Assembly (NCBI GenBank): GCA_009760855.2
Contig: WPIO01000057.1
Location: 1,563,501-1,627,500, forward strand
Direction of reading: 5' to 3'
Origin: Cristatella mucedo
Taxonomy: Eukaryota; Bryozoa; Phylactolaemata; Cristatellidae
DNA length: 64,000 nt
Shown piece by piece: positions 46,490-57,981 of the stretch. Every line of letters begins with the position of its first letter. Position 1 is the stretch's first letter. The notes below the pieces were generated by a model. It ran no database searches and was not told the origin of the DNA. It was given only the letters and a program-made list of their open reading frames with translations. A program made the translations under genes and the position numbers.

Positions 46490-46925
46490 ATGCTGAACAC
46501 GCTTTTCGGAATCCAAACGTTTACCTCTTCCTCGTACTAAGCTGAAATCCTTTACAGACCGTGCATTTAGTTCGTATGCTCCCAAAGCCTGGAATTCCCT
46601 CTCGACCTGCATCAGAACATCCCATGACCTGACTACATTTAAAAAGAACTTAAAACACACCTATTTAGGACAGCATTTAGTGGGTCCTTGTGATTCGTCC
46701 TTTATGTGCTTATGCCTGCTGCCACTGTGCAAGCTACCACTAACCACATTTGCATGCTGACCTACTGCATGTCACCTCTAACCACGTTATTCATGTTGTT
46801 AATCAAGCATGATAATACTCACGATTCAATCGCGTTTCCCGTTGCAGCAAATGTAAAGCCCATAGGGAGAGATTGAGTTCTCTGAGGGCGCTTTATCAAG
46901 TGCGTTATTGTTATTATTATTAGAA
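46490..46925 (+). mobile_element. LINE-Y 3' end
   Basis: ACACGCTTTTCGGAATCC, GACCGTGCATTTAGTTCG and AGCCTGGAATTCCCTCTCGACC give the C-terminus. GTAAAGCCCATAGGGAGAG and GGCGCTTTATCAAGTGCG, then (ATT)n, give the 3' end. It is close to the copy at 34764-35775 and therefore fairly recent. Confidence 0.85.
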
Positions 46926-48109
46926 AAGTCACAAAATGTGAAGGCTTCGTGCGGTCTTCCGGTTCCACGGTCGGTGACCAGCATCTTTCTTATCATTTGA
47001 CTTAGGAGCACTCGGATCTTGGTGCCCGGATAATGAGCATCAAGGCTGCATAATGGGAGCTGTTCCCGAAATTATTTGTAACTTAGGCGATATGCAGCAG
47101 CACACAGGTGTGGCCCAGTGTTTTTCTACAGAAGCAATCGTGCTGTCGTTCAGCATGATAATGCGTAGCTCACAGGGGAGAACAGTGCAGTAACTCCTCA
47201 CTTTAGAATCGTTATTCTTCGATGTAATGCAGTTTTAGGTGACAGGCCTATATAGGTTGTGTGATTAGTTACGTGTTATATTGGACGGAAGGTTTACGGA
47301 AAAAAGGAATATTTAAATAGATCAAATGCGTCAGTACCGAGAAGTTCTGATTGAAGTATTGACTGGAGAGGTTCTGGGGAGTCGGGAAGACAGGCTTCAG
47401 TAGAAAACAGAGCACTGAGTAGGCTGAGGTGTGGGCAAATCTTAGAGTAGCCAGTAGGATCGGCGGAGTTTGAGCAGCTGAAAACAAAGGGACGTAAAGC
47501 AAGCCAGTAGGAGGCGAGTATTTCCAATGGAAGGAGAATGCCAGGTTACCTTTTAATTAAAAGAAGGAGCTGGTTTGGCAGAAGAAGTACTGTGTGAGTA
47601 ATCGCATATAACAGACTGGGTTCTAAAGGCCTATGTGGAGGACCACTCCTGTCTCGAGTTGGAGGGTAAACTTCAAACGCTAGCCAGGGTTAATGCGACC
47701 AATCTTATTTTGAGCTCCTTTCGGGGCACTATTAGCTTCTGCAAAGCAACCTAAAGAATCAACCTGGAGCGAAACTTTTTCTCTTTATACGAGTGGCATG
47801 GCTATAGGCAGGAGTCTCTACTTGATCTTGGTGAGTGTTTGATAAGAGTCTGGCAATACCTAATATGTGAGCTGCCAATAGAGCTTAGTACACATGCATG
47901 CATCTATCTTCATCCATATTAGTGACTAAACATGAGTTACCTTGATAATTGTATGTAGGTTATCATCGGAAACGGTATGGCAAGAAAACTCGGTTATCGC
48001 ATGTAGACATGTACGAAATCTAATTAGCATTTGGCTATGAGGCTAGGCGAATGAACGAATAAATCTCATCTAAAGAGCTTTAAGAGCTTAATTCTTTTGA
48101 CAGCTGTAA
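46926..48109. other. Gene 1 intron, no gene recognized
   Basis: There is one plus-strand near-open stretch (47629-47919, one stop) with no recognizable motif, and nothing else. Confidence 0.35.
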
Positions 48110-48240
48110 CATTCTTGGTCTTTGATCAGGACATGATAGCTCCTGATATGAGCGATTTCCCATGTGAAAAGCCAGAGCCGCCATTTCCAAACGAAATAAG
48201 AACGACAACAGCTGCCTGAAGCTCAGCTCGCCAAATATTG
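48110..48240 (-). mobile_element. Probable LINE-X endonuclease fragment
   Basis: The reverse complement TCGTTTGGAAATGGCGGCTC, TTCACATGGGAAATCGCTC and CATGTCCTGATCAAAGACC resembles LINE-X around 28700-28760 (TCGTTTGGCCATAAAATG, CAGGTCCTAATCAAAGAC). It is short and diverged. Confidence 0.4.
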
Positions 48241-48246
48241 AAACGA

Positions 48247-48430
48247 CGTTTAAAGAACCGGCTGTGACTGAATAAACGCCATTGCAGAAAATGATGGATC
48301 CCTAGTAAAAGCACTTGGTTGCCGTTTCACTTCGAGGTAAGGCGTGGTGAGTAAACTACTGCTATAGTAATTGCTTATTTTAGTGGTATACTTACATTTC
48401 GCAGGTTTAAATGAAACAGTTAGAACTGCG
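48247..48430. repeat. ~190-bp direct repeat, left copy (pair with 51105-51290)
   Basis: CTGTGACTGAATAAACGCCATTGCAG, TTGCCGTTTCACTTCGAGG, AGGCGTGGTGAG and TATACTTACATTTCGCAGG also occur in the same orientation at 51105-51290. LINE-Y (48510-51080) lies between the two copies. The repeat contains the putative mini-exon of gene 1. Confidence 0.88.
48396..48425 (-). CDS. Gene 1, possible 30-bp mini-exon
   Basis: On the minus strand a good acceptor (TTTTCCTTCGCAG) and donor (GTAAGTATAC) bracket 30 bases in phase 1-1, reading LTVSFKPAK after a split Val codon. The peptide looks like the last beta strand of an Ig domain and would complete the short D3 exon. In the duplicate at 51105-51290 the donor is kept but the acceptor AG is changed to CT. 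Very short exons are hard to prove by eye; it could be skipped or false. Confidence 0.4.
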
Positions 48431-48509
48431 AAGGAAAAGCACCCAGTAGCCGCTGAGGTGGCCAAAACAACCAGCTCAGTCACCACTCGTTGGGCAGGAA
48501 CTGCAGGCC

Positions 48510-51080
48510 AGGTACCGGCTCGTTTGGTATTCCTAGCATTGTCTCGAACCGGTCAGCACGCTCCCCCACATGCATCACTGTAAATATCTCTACTTAGTGG
48601 TCATCAGGCCTGTTGTAACTCCGTCGGCCAGACTTAATGCATGCCGTTGGAATCCAGGCTCAACGTGCTATAAAACTATAGTAATAAGCGACCTTATTTC
48701 TGAAAATGGTATCCACCAGCTCGCCCTAACTGAAATTTGGCTGAAATCGATAAACTGCCGGCAATTAAAGAAGCTACTTCATCTGGTTTCTCGTTCTTTC
48801 ACACCCTGAGATCAATCAAAACTAGAGGTCGAGTCGCTATAATTGTGTGCTCAAAATTCAACTTCAAGCCATTTGCAGTACCCGCGAAGCAGTCTTTTGA
48901 ATCGATTGTCTTGGTCGAACCCGAAAAGAAGCTACCGATAGTGGCAGTGCTCTATCGCCCACCATGTACCAAATTCTCCTTTATCGCAGAATTCTCCGAT
49001 CTCATTTCGATTCTGTGTGCTAGATATCAATCCTTCCTAGTTATGGGTGATTTAAACGTTCACTTTGATAACTTATCTGATGCTTTCAGCACCACATTTC
49101 ATGCATTGACTGACTCATTGTCTCTTGTGGCTCATGTGCATGGCCCCACCCTTATCAAGGGTCACACACTCGACCAGATTTTCTCATACAAATGCACTTT
49201 ATCATCACCAATTATTACCAAATCCTGCTTATCTGACCACATGCAAATCTTATTCAATCTACAGTGTGTGCAAACATCATCCGCTAAAATAACCTGTGAA
49301 TCGCGAAACCTCAAGACCCTCGACATCGATGCTGTCGTGCGAGAATATCTGCTTCACCTCTGCTGCTTATTCATCCCTCCGATCTGTCATCAGTGGTAGA
49401 TAGCTACAACACGACACTAGATAATAAGCTCGAAGAGCTTGCACATCTGACTAAGAGCACTGTGCACCCCCGCCCAGACGGCCTACGGTAAACTACAGAC
49501 AATGAACTAGCCAGGTCTACTAAGCGAAAGCTTGAAAAACACACACAAGATCCGGACAAACTGTCCATCGACAGGCATATGAAGCCTACTGTTGGTCGTA
49601 CCTATCGATCCTAGCAAAGGCCAAGTCCAGCTTCTACAGAAACATTGTTGAATAACAGATGCACAATAAAAAAAGGCTGATGTCGACAATAGACCATGTC
49701 CTCATCCGTTCCCAGATTAGCTCCTTACATAATGATCCGTGTAATGATCTAGCCGATCGCTTCTCTCGATAATTTGTGCAAAAGATAGACAAGATCGAGG
49801 AACCCATGCCTGTGAGGACAACCTCACCACTAGAATGCTGTTCCTCGGTTCCTTCCTGCGCCAGAATGTCTGCATTTAAGCAGGTCACTAGTGATCTAGT
49901 CCTATAGTTAGTGTCTCTATCAAAGAACACAGCAGGTCCACTGGACCCTAATCCCACTGTCCTGCTGCTACGTTGCATTGATCTGCTGCTGCCATGCATA
50001 ACTGACACCATTAGTATGTCTTTAGCCTCAGGTCATGTCCCAGCTCCTTTCAAAAAAGCAGTGGTCGGGCCACTTCTCAAGAAAGCTACACTAGACCAAG
50101 AGAACTTTAGCAACTTCCGCCCAGTCTCCTTTCTACCATTCCTATCAAAGACACAGGAACGGGTCGTGGCAGACCAGCTGAACTCACATATCAAAACCTC
50201 ACACCTTGCTAGCAAGTTCCAGTCTGGCTTTAGAGCTAATCAATCCAAAGAGTCAGCATTCCTTAGGGTATACAACGACCTACTTATGAATGCAGACATG
50301 AGTAGAGTGTCTTTGCGTGTTTTGTTGGATTTTTGGCAGCTTTTGATACCATCGATTACAACGATCTTCTAGAGCACCTCTTATCTCGCCTGGGCATCAC
50401 CGACACTGCTCGGCAGTGGTTCAGGTCCTACCTAAGTTGGAGACTCCAGAGTATTGACGAGAATGGACAAAGGTCAGCTGAAGTACCTCTGAAATGTGGA
50501 GTACCTCAGGGCTCCGTGCTAGGTCCGGTTCTTTTCACGGTTTATACTCTCCCTCTTGCTGATGTGATTGCCAAGCACAATCCAGGCTTTCACTTCTATG
50601 CGAATGACACTCAGTTGTACGTTTGCTGTGATCCCTCCCAGCCTTCGAGCACCTCAAATTCACTCAACTCACTTGCTGCATGCACTGATGAAATCCGCAC
50701 ACGGATGGCAGCGAATTTTCTAAAACTAAACGGTGATAAAACTAACTTACTAGTTATGGGCAAAACCAAGTTGGAAAGGCTGACTCTTAAAATTGGCTTT
50801 GCCAGCATATCTCCTGTCGAATCAGCTCGAAATCTAGGTGTCATATTCCAAAGCGACCTCTCGTTAGCCGACCATATCAGCTCCAAAGTAAAATCTGCCT
50901 ATTTTCAGCTTCATATCATTGCTAAAATTCGGGCTTGTTTAGATAAGTATTCCACATCTAAGTTGGTCCATGCATATGCGACATCCTGTTTCGGCTTTTG
51001 CAGCTCACTGCTTGCTGGCCTATTGGCATGCGCGATCAGGCGATTGCAGCTGGTACAAAACTCTGCAGCTGAACAGCTGC
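48510..51080 (+). mobile_element. LINE-Y, long copy lacking its 3' end
   Basis: It holds the endonuclease, linker, reverse transcriptase and part of the thumb, then stops after the ACAIRRLQLVQNSAA block at about 51080 and passes into the ~190-bp repeat. Loss of the 3' end is the opposite of the usual 5' truncation and points to a later deletion. Confidence 0.85.
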
Positions 51081-51106
51081 CAGAAGCACGCCTCGTCAGA
51101 CATTGA
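48737..51106 (+). pseudogene. LINE-Y endonuclease/reverse transcriptase ORF, broken
   Basis: Endonuclease blocks: LTEIWL (48729), VLYRPPCTKF (48948), VMGDLNVHFDN (49041), HTLDQIF (49163) and CLSDHMQ (49226). A frame-broken linker follows. Reverse transcriptase blocks: PAPFKKAVVGPLLKKA, FRPVSFLPFLSK, FQSGFRANQSKESAFL, AAFDTIDYNDLLEHL, GVPQGSVLGPVLF and FHFYANDTQLYVCC. YADD is changed to YAND. Overlapping frames at 50333-50372 show a frameshift. It is inactive. Confidence 0.85.
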
Positions 51107-51290
51107 AAAGACTTTCAAAGATCCGGCTCTGACTGAATGAACGCCATTGCAGAATAAGATAGGTTCCCTGCAACAGCACACCGTTGCCGTTTCACTTCGA
51201 GCTGAGGCGTGGTGAGCGACCTGATGCTATAGTAATTGCTACTTTTAGTAGTATACTTACATTTCGCAGGTTTAAATGACAGACAGTAAG
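51105..51290. repeat. ~190-bp direct repeat, right copy
   Basis: This is the counterpart of 48247-48430. The 3' splice site next to the mini-exon equivalent reads TTCGCCCTTCTTACTG instead of TTCGCAGTTCTAACTG on the minus strand, so the acceptor is lost here while the donor GTAAGTATAC remains. Confidence 0.88.
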
Positions 51291-51559
51291 AAGGGCGAAG
51301 GAAGGATGCATACATGCTCCTACTGACTAGCCAAAGACTGTATACATCGACTAATGGTTGCAGCACACTGAATGTTTTGCTGTTACAGTTTTAGAGTCCG
51401 AAGATGCCGATAGATATCAGCCTCAAAAGCAAAGGAATAAAAAAGTTCGTAAATAAATGTTCTAAGGTAAGCAATTAGAAAACGCATACTTTTAAAAGAG
51501 TAATACAAAACATCACCTAACAAAAGCTACAAATAAAAAACCAGGTACATACTGATTAC

Positions 51560-51796
51560 CTTTCCATATGATAGTGATAAATCCCGTAGCCATTTTACGT
51601 GTTTTCGGATTGGTTCCATTGCAGTCGAGGAACTTTGAACTTCTGCCAACAGAGCAATTTTGGTTTGTGCAGTTAATAGTCATGCCCGTACTGCTCCAAT
51701 TGAAGGACGTGATTGGTGGATTACTTGTCAAAGGACAAGTTACAGTTCCTTCGCCACTATCAAATGTAACATTAGAGAAGTTGTCATCAGGACCAT
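51560..51796 (-). CDS. Gene 1, short Ig-domain exon D3
   Basis: This exon has 79 codons between acceptor GTTCTCTTTTTCAG and donor AAAG/GTAATC, phase 1 at both ends. GEGTVTCPLTSNPPITSFNW gives the B-strand Cys and the core Trp, and KFLDCNGT gives a likely F-strand Cys. A second pair, NCTNQNCSV, lies between. Sequons NFS, NVT, NWS, NCT and NGT are frequent. It is shorter than a usual Ig domain (90-110) and may need the mini-exon for its last strand. The GTAATC donor is weak; a GTATGT four bases further on would give a different phase. Confidence 0.75.
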
Positions 51797-54242
51797 CTGA
51801 AAAAGAGAACCAATACTTCTATATCGAATCACTACCTATTTCAGTGCTGATAAATAAAGCCGGCCCTTACTGTTACATACAAGTCCTAGTAAGAAAATAG
51901 GGCAAGCTCAATCACTTTCGCAAGTACATATATATTACCTCATGATATCCGTTAGAAAATGCAACAAAGCACACTTTAACATTCTCATCTGCTTATTAGA
52001 TTAATGTCGGTAAATAGATAAGAGGCGAAACCTAGCAGCTAAGAGCAATGCCAGTTAGGGTGTATTTGTTGGCATTCCGAGCATTTCTGTGACATTTATC
52101 GGGCTAACACTAAAAATTGGGCACACCTATCTCCTCTGGCGTCTGCAACTAAACATTCCGTCCTGATCCGAACTCACCTGAGACTAGAAAACCCAAACAG
52201 CTACACAATCAAGTCAACAGATTTCAGCTAGATAACTTTGTGAAAGTTGTGGCTTCCTTTAACATGTAGGCTTTTTACAACTGAAGCTATTCAAATATGA
52301 CATCTCTCTCGCCTTCAATATTTCCCATTTTGCACATTTGCCAGCCTACCCTAATAGCCTTTGAAAACCGCTTAGGTAAAGTAAACGAATGACTGTCTGA
52401 TGTATACAAAGAAGATATGCTACTACTGTTGTGGATCAAGCCACCCCTCCAGAACGATTCCCAAACCATGTAAGGATGATTCTACCACTTCCATATTCAA
52501 AAGCCTGAAGGAAAAAATTCCATAACCACCGGGGAGCACCGACGGGATAATTGAACCAATTATTTGTTTTTATAGCGGACCTGGTGGCAAGAGTACACAA
52601 AGCACTAACTGTCAAAAACGACACCTAATTTCCAAACACGCGTTCCGTGTTGCTAAACACTGCCGCCGGCTGAAATAAAGATATCTCCTACCAGATCCAC
52701 ATGCTTGTGATGCATCTAAGTAGGATTACCGTTGTTGCATCTTTTAGTAAGAGGCACTTTGCCTACGTATTACTTCGAATGCTTGACGGCAAGCTTTAAG
52801 CTCACCAGTGGCAAACGCAGATTCCGGTACTTTACATTGTATTAACTGCTCATTATCGTATACTCAGTTTTATGGCGACGTTTATCAAGATAGCAGCATA
52901 CTAATAGTCCTAGTTCCTGCAGGCTATTCACGAAAGATGTAATGCAGTTATAGTACCAATAATTTTTATTAGGAGCACTTTTTAGAACCCGATATCCTTC
53001 ACAGAATCCAAAAAGTAACCCAAATTGAATAGCCTAACGGCGACTTGTGTCTTGCAACAGCTAGGAACATAATGATAATATTTCGCCTGAGCAGAGCATG
53101 CTATAACTTTGCCCAATATGCCCTAGTGAACATTGCAAAGCTTACAGATCCTTTTTTGGTAGGATCTCAGGTTCAAAAAATTACCGATTAAATTGCAATT
53201 TTTCATGCAAATCAATAATTAATACGAAAAAGTCTCGTTAGGTATTACTAAATTATATCTTAACTATGATTATGTGAATATAGCTTATACTAAAACCGTG
53301 TAATTTGCACGAACAACATGCATAATGTAAAAGGAATTCAATAATTTGGAGAATTCGTGAGGAACGTGCGTAACTATAGTGAAAGGATTTGTATGGAAAA
53401 AGCGGAAATCGAACACAATATAATTTGCATATACTGGTGCATGTGGTTGAAGTGTATTTCGATTCGCAGTTCTGTTGAAGTCTAAGCAAACGTTAAGTCA
53501 TTCGATTTTTCCAAACGTCGGGCTTGTTTTTCTGTAAGCTCTTAGTTTCAAGTATTTACATTGCATGTCTTATTCTAACGTATTAGGAAGCCAGTCGATA
53601 GAATGTTGCAGGTCATTCAAGGGGACTGCTATTAGTGCGAGTTCCGAATCGAGTATTCCTACGATTAGGTAATCACTAGTCACGGGAAGTATTTAGTCAC
53701 CTTTAATAGTTATTTAATTGGTGCTAACGATTTATCCAGCTTAATCAGGCAAAGTAATATTCGCTTTGAGTATATATATACTGTCCAACATGCAAATGAG
53801 ACTCAGAACATGTTAAAAAATGTAAATTGGTTTGTTTTTCTAAAAATATCCCATGGCTCACATTACCCGATTAGCTGTTGAAGTACTAATGAATGGATGG
53901 AAATTGCTACCTCAGTCTAACACGCAAGCCTAATGGATTAACGAACCCCATCGCGGAATGAGTGGGCTTACATCAAATTTTGAATGCCGAAAATATTGTA
54001 GTCTACAAGCAACAATAAAGTAATTTAATCATTTCTGAATCTAGCCAAAATTCCACGTGAAAGACTGAGTAAACATCACACAGCCATTGAAACTAATTTA
54101 GGCTGTTGACGTGACAATTCTATTCATATTATGACAAGCAGTGGCATTGGTAGTCCGGGCATCACCATTGCATCTTCACTATATCTAACAAAAAGATGTT
54201 ACTATTGTCAGGTGTCAAATAGTACAGATAACGTAGACTCAC
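51797..54242. other. Gene 1 intron between D2 and D3
   Basis: No further Ig exon was found. Two adjoining minus-strand ORFs (52624-52436 and 52469-52287; e.g. WFNYPVGAPRWLWNFFL) have protein-like composition but no family I recognize. Confidence 0.4.
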
Positions 54243-54566
54243 AAGCAACGTTAAAGGTAGCAGAAACTGTTTCGGGATCCAGAAAATCAATTCGTTCTGG
54301 TGGTTGGCCAGTGCATTTCAATTCCGTGCCATTAATGCTGCGATTTCCTGTTATAAAGAGTGAGATTGTAGCGTTGGTGAAACCTGTGCTATCTTTCTCT
54401 GTAGATAAAATTGAAGTGTGACCAAACTCAGTATTCCATGACAGCAAGTACGCCGGCTTGCTATTAATTGACGTGCAATTCACAGTCTTGTTTTTTCCTT
54501 CTTCGATGTCAATTATGGTGACCTTGGTTTCGCCTTCGTTGCTAAGGTAAATCTCGTCAGGTTTCT
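54243..54566 (-). CDS. Gene 1, Ig-domain exon D2
   Basis: This exon has 108 codons, with acceptor CGCGCTTTACAG and donor T/GTGAGT, phase 1 at both ends. It opens KPDEIYLSNEGETKV and has the full Ig core: Cys in TVNCTS, Trp in YLLSWNTEF and Cys in TELKCTGQP. It ends ETVSATFNVA, a typical last strand. Sequons NKT, NCT, NAT, NRS and NGT make it heavily glycosylated. Length and layout fit a C2/I-set-like domain. It follows D1 (57982) and precedes D3 (51796). Confidence 0.86.
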
Positions 54567-55284
54567 CTGTAAAGCGCGATCGTTATGCAAGAAGGAGTCA
54601 ATTACGTCGGTCATATGAGACGATGCACAATTCAAAAAATTAACCATCGAATAAACGAACTGTGATTACCCATGCTCGGAAAACGTGGTGGGTGTAAGCA
54701 GCATAGTCGGGAAATACAGCAAAAATCACTGAAAATCTTCAAGCCCACCGGCTTGCAGTAAAGAAAAACTAAGCTTTCATGGATAGCCAGCAATGCATAT
54801 GTGAAGATTTTGTATTGCTCAAAATCTGTAAGAGAGATTTTTTATTGTCGATATAACATAACGACACCAGTATAATTGCAGGAGAAGATACCAAAGCCTC
54901 TGTCTGGGAAAAACTTCATTTTCCATGCACAAAATAAAGCAGTTCTTAATTGAAATATTGAAGTAATACCAACACCTAAATAATCGTATCGTGTAACTTT
55001 TCAAATATACTTGTGTAGCTTATCAAATATACTTGTGTATACTTTATAATTAAAAAAGTAAATTTAAGTATATTTATGTAGGTTGGCATACACGAGTAAG
55101 CAAGACTACATAGACGATTGCTTCTCTAGATTCTTCGTCATCTAGATGTCCTATATCAGACAGTCCATCCTGAGATTGGAGCATCCCTTTTCGAATTCCA
55201 CTCTTCGATCAGGTTAACTCAGTTCTCATGTTCATCTATTATTAGCAATAACTTAAAGTAACTTACCTCTGCTCGAACTTCATC
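54567..55284. other. Gene 1 intron, no gene recognized
   Basis: AT-rich, with a short tandem near 55009 (CTTATCAAATATACTTGTGTA-like motif twice). Confidence 0.4.
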
Positions 55285-55735
55285 AATAAAAAAAACATGT
55301 AGGTGTTATGCAGGAGAGTTTTGTATAGCTCACTCACAGCCGAAGCTGCTTTCGCTAAGCATTCTGCAGCCAACAGAGTTCATCTCACAAACACGGACAA
55401 AGTGGGAAGCATAGCAGAGCCATGAGAGCAGTCGAAATAATGAGTAGCAAAGAGATAGCAGCTCCGGACCACTGGTAAAGTTGTGCCAAAGTCGGCAGCA
55501 CTAGAGTATTTGTAGTTGCCTAAGAATCGTGGAAGTGAGTTCCACAATATATAACCTACACATCTAAAGTTTCTGTTTCCAAAGATCTTTAAGCCACGGA
55601 ATTGTACAGACAATTTATTTTCAATGCATGACCTGAGGCCACAAGCAGTCTGAAAATGGTGCAGCAGTTCAGCTAGGTATTAGGATCCAAGCAGTGACTG
55701 GTTATTTGGGTGAACCATACAAATCTTTGTTTTCA
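55285..55735 (-). mobile_element. LINE-X 3' end
   Basis: TGTAGGTGTTATGCAGGAGAG, CTCACTCACAGCCGAAGC, GTGGGAAGCATAGCAGAGCC and AGCAGTTCAGCTAGGTATTAGG are reverse-complement LINE-X C-terminus and 3' UTR. Confidence 0.8.
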
Positions 55736-55834
55736 ATAGGCTATTTTCATTACCTTATTTTTTTATTTTAGTTGGCCAATATTGACCCCATCCTAAACAT
55801 TTATTCCAATGAAAGAATAATCCTTGTCCTCTAG

Positions 55835-56345
55835 TGCCCATTACTACTGTCCTATTTATAACATGCTGGATATGCTGCTGCTTTCATAATTGAAATGAGA
55901 AATATTTCCTCAGCCTTAGGTCTTGTCCCGGCAAACTTATTTGGGCTATTGTGAGACAGCTATTAAATAAAGCTGGTCCAGAACAAGATGAGTTGAATAG
56001 GTTTCTTCAAGTCCACCTCACGCCGTTTTTATAAAATAAACCTAAATAAGTTGTGGCACACCAAGTTTAAGGATAATATACAGCGAATCACTCCACCGAG
56101 TCGGCATTAATTGGTTGTTTAATGAACTTCAGTTTTCATAGTTGTGCAAACTCTCTGATTTTTCTGCTCGATCACTCGGTAGCATTGGTTATTCTATCTT
56201 ACACACACCTGAAAGAGCATTTCGGATCTCGCCATTAGGTCACTGCCACTGCAATACATTAAATTAGCTATATCTCACCGGAATACTCAATATTATTAAA
56301 GTAAATGAGCCAATATTGTCAAAGAAACCACTTGAGGTTCAAACG
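55835..56345 (+). mobile_element. LINE-Y fragment, RT start
   Basis: ACTACTGTCCTATTTATAAC, TCAGCCTTAGGTCTTGTCCC and CCGAGTCGGCATTAATTGG match 49950-50270 of the long LINE-Y copy. It is strongly decayed. Confidence 0.6.
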
Positions 56346-56384
56346 AGGCTTGGCAACGATTGCATCCAGCAAAAAAAGAGGTAG

Positions 56385-56870
56385 TGTTTTTAGAATGGTG
56401 AGATAGTAGATCTAATAAGCAGAAAAGAGCCGAACAAAAATGGAACTGAAAGTGAGTGACATAACCTTGACGTCAACGCCTTGTTTGACATAGAGTCGAT
56501 GCAGGTCGGCGAAAAAGAGTGTGTTGTGGTAAACGAAAAGGTCATGACAGATAGCCTAACTGGAGAGTTTTCCACTAGCAGCGATTACACAATTGCACTG
56601 GCCGATAGACTATCAAGTACTGAGTTACATTAGTTCAGACGGGATTTCATAAATGCAAGGGCCAATTTTAGGGTGGTATGCCTGTTTAAAATTGGCTACA
56701 TTTCAGCTATTTATTGTTGCTGCTGTTTAGTAAACTTGACTGTCGAACTGATTTAGTCGCTTGATGACAGGTCACTTTGGAAGGGGACATCTGGATTTCA
56801 AACAGATTCAATCGGAGAGATGGTGCGGGAGACGATTTTCAGAATTAACCTCATACCGAGTAAACTTCAA
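56385..56870 (-). mobile_element. LINE-Y fragment, thumb region
   Basis: GTCGATGCAGGTCGGCGAA, GCACTGGCCGATAGACTATC and TTCAATCGGAGAGATGG are reverse-complement LINE-Y sequence. It is opposite in orientation to the fragments on both sides. Confidence 0.65.
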
Positions 56871-57344
56871 AAGCAATAGAGATCATGCATTTATTTGAAA
56901 TGCCCCCAATGCCTTCAACTCACTCCTATTGCACGTCACAACGTACCCTGACATGACGACACGTGAAATGAACTACACATTGACCTTTTTATAACATCAC
57001 TTGGTGAATCGTTGTGATCTTTTCTTAACATGGATGTGTGAGCTTGCCATATTCATGATCAATGGGAACGATACCACTCTTGTTTGTGTGATTATGTCAT
57101 TGCGGCATCTGTAATTTGCCTGGAAAATGATTTACTTACCGAGGGCACTAGACGAATGCATTTTTAGTGTAAGTAAGCTTACCTCAGGTCTTAGCAATAT
57201 TAGGTCTCCAAAGCTACCATTGAGGAGGCATTGCACATTTCATGGACTGCTTTATCGATAAGGAGGGGGAAATCTTAGCCATTTCTTTAACGTATTAGTA
57301 AAGTCCTTTGACACAGTCAGATTTACAGCTTTTTATTTAAAAAA
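56871..57344. other. No gene recognized
   Basis: Gene 1 intron sequence without a match in the window. Confidence 0.4.
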
Positions 57345-57860
57345 AACAAGAAAACAACTGACTTCAAAGGTTTATCGCTCACTCTTAAGTCTCTTTATTC
57401 TTTGGTTCCAGCCTTGTTGTCAGATCTACTGCTTCACCAAGCTATTCATAAAACAATTAGCTTAACTATTCCTCCTAAAACCTTGGCTTCTTGTACAGCC
57501 ATGCCTTTAGCTCTTTTGCTCACAAAGCCTGGAACTCTTTCCGACATGCATCACGGCCTCCGGTATTTAACCACATTTAAAAATAACTAAAGACACAGCA
57601 CCTTATCTGTGTTTTTACTGAATCCCTGCGATTCGCTTTTTATCTGCTTATGGTTGCTGGCTCTGAGTAGCTGCTGCTACTAACCACAACTTCATACTGA
57701 CCTTGTGCATGCTACCCCTAATCTCATTATTTTCGTCGTTTATTTAGCATTCTTCCACTGACGATTCGATCGTATTTCTTTTGCAGCAAATTTAAAATTT
57801 TTAGAGATATTTGGTCTTCCTATGGCGTTATATCGATCGTATCATTATTACGATACCATG
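57345..57860 (+). mobile_element. LINE-Y 3' end (copy B, longer view)
   Basis: GACTTCAAAGGTTTATCGCTC, TTCCAGCCTTGTTGTCAGATC and CACAAAGCCTGGAACTC give the C-terminus. The 3' UTR and ATTATTACG tail follow. From 57550 on it is identical in layout to 1-300. Confidence 0.8.
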
Positions 57861-57981
57861 ATTATAATGGCTTCCTAAAGATAAGGGATACAAATAATCA
57901 AACACTGATTCGATAGCTGGAAACAGCAAACTATAACTTGTTTTCTTATCCTGCATTATGAAAAGACAAAAATGTACTTAC

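Noticed and set aside
47629-47919. Plus-strand near-open frame with one stop
   Set aside because: A frame of this length with one stop is expected by chance somewhere in 64 kb. No motif.
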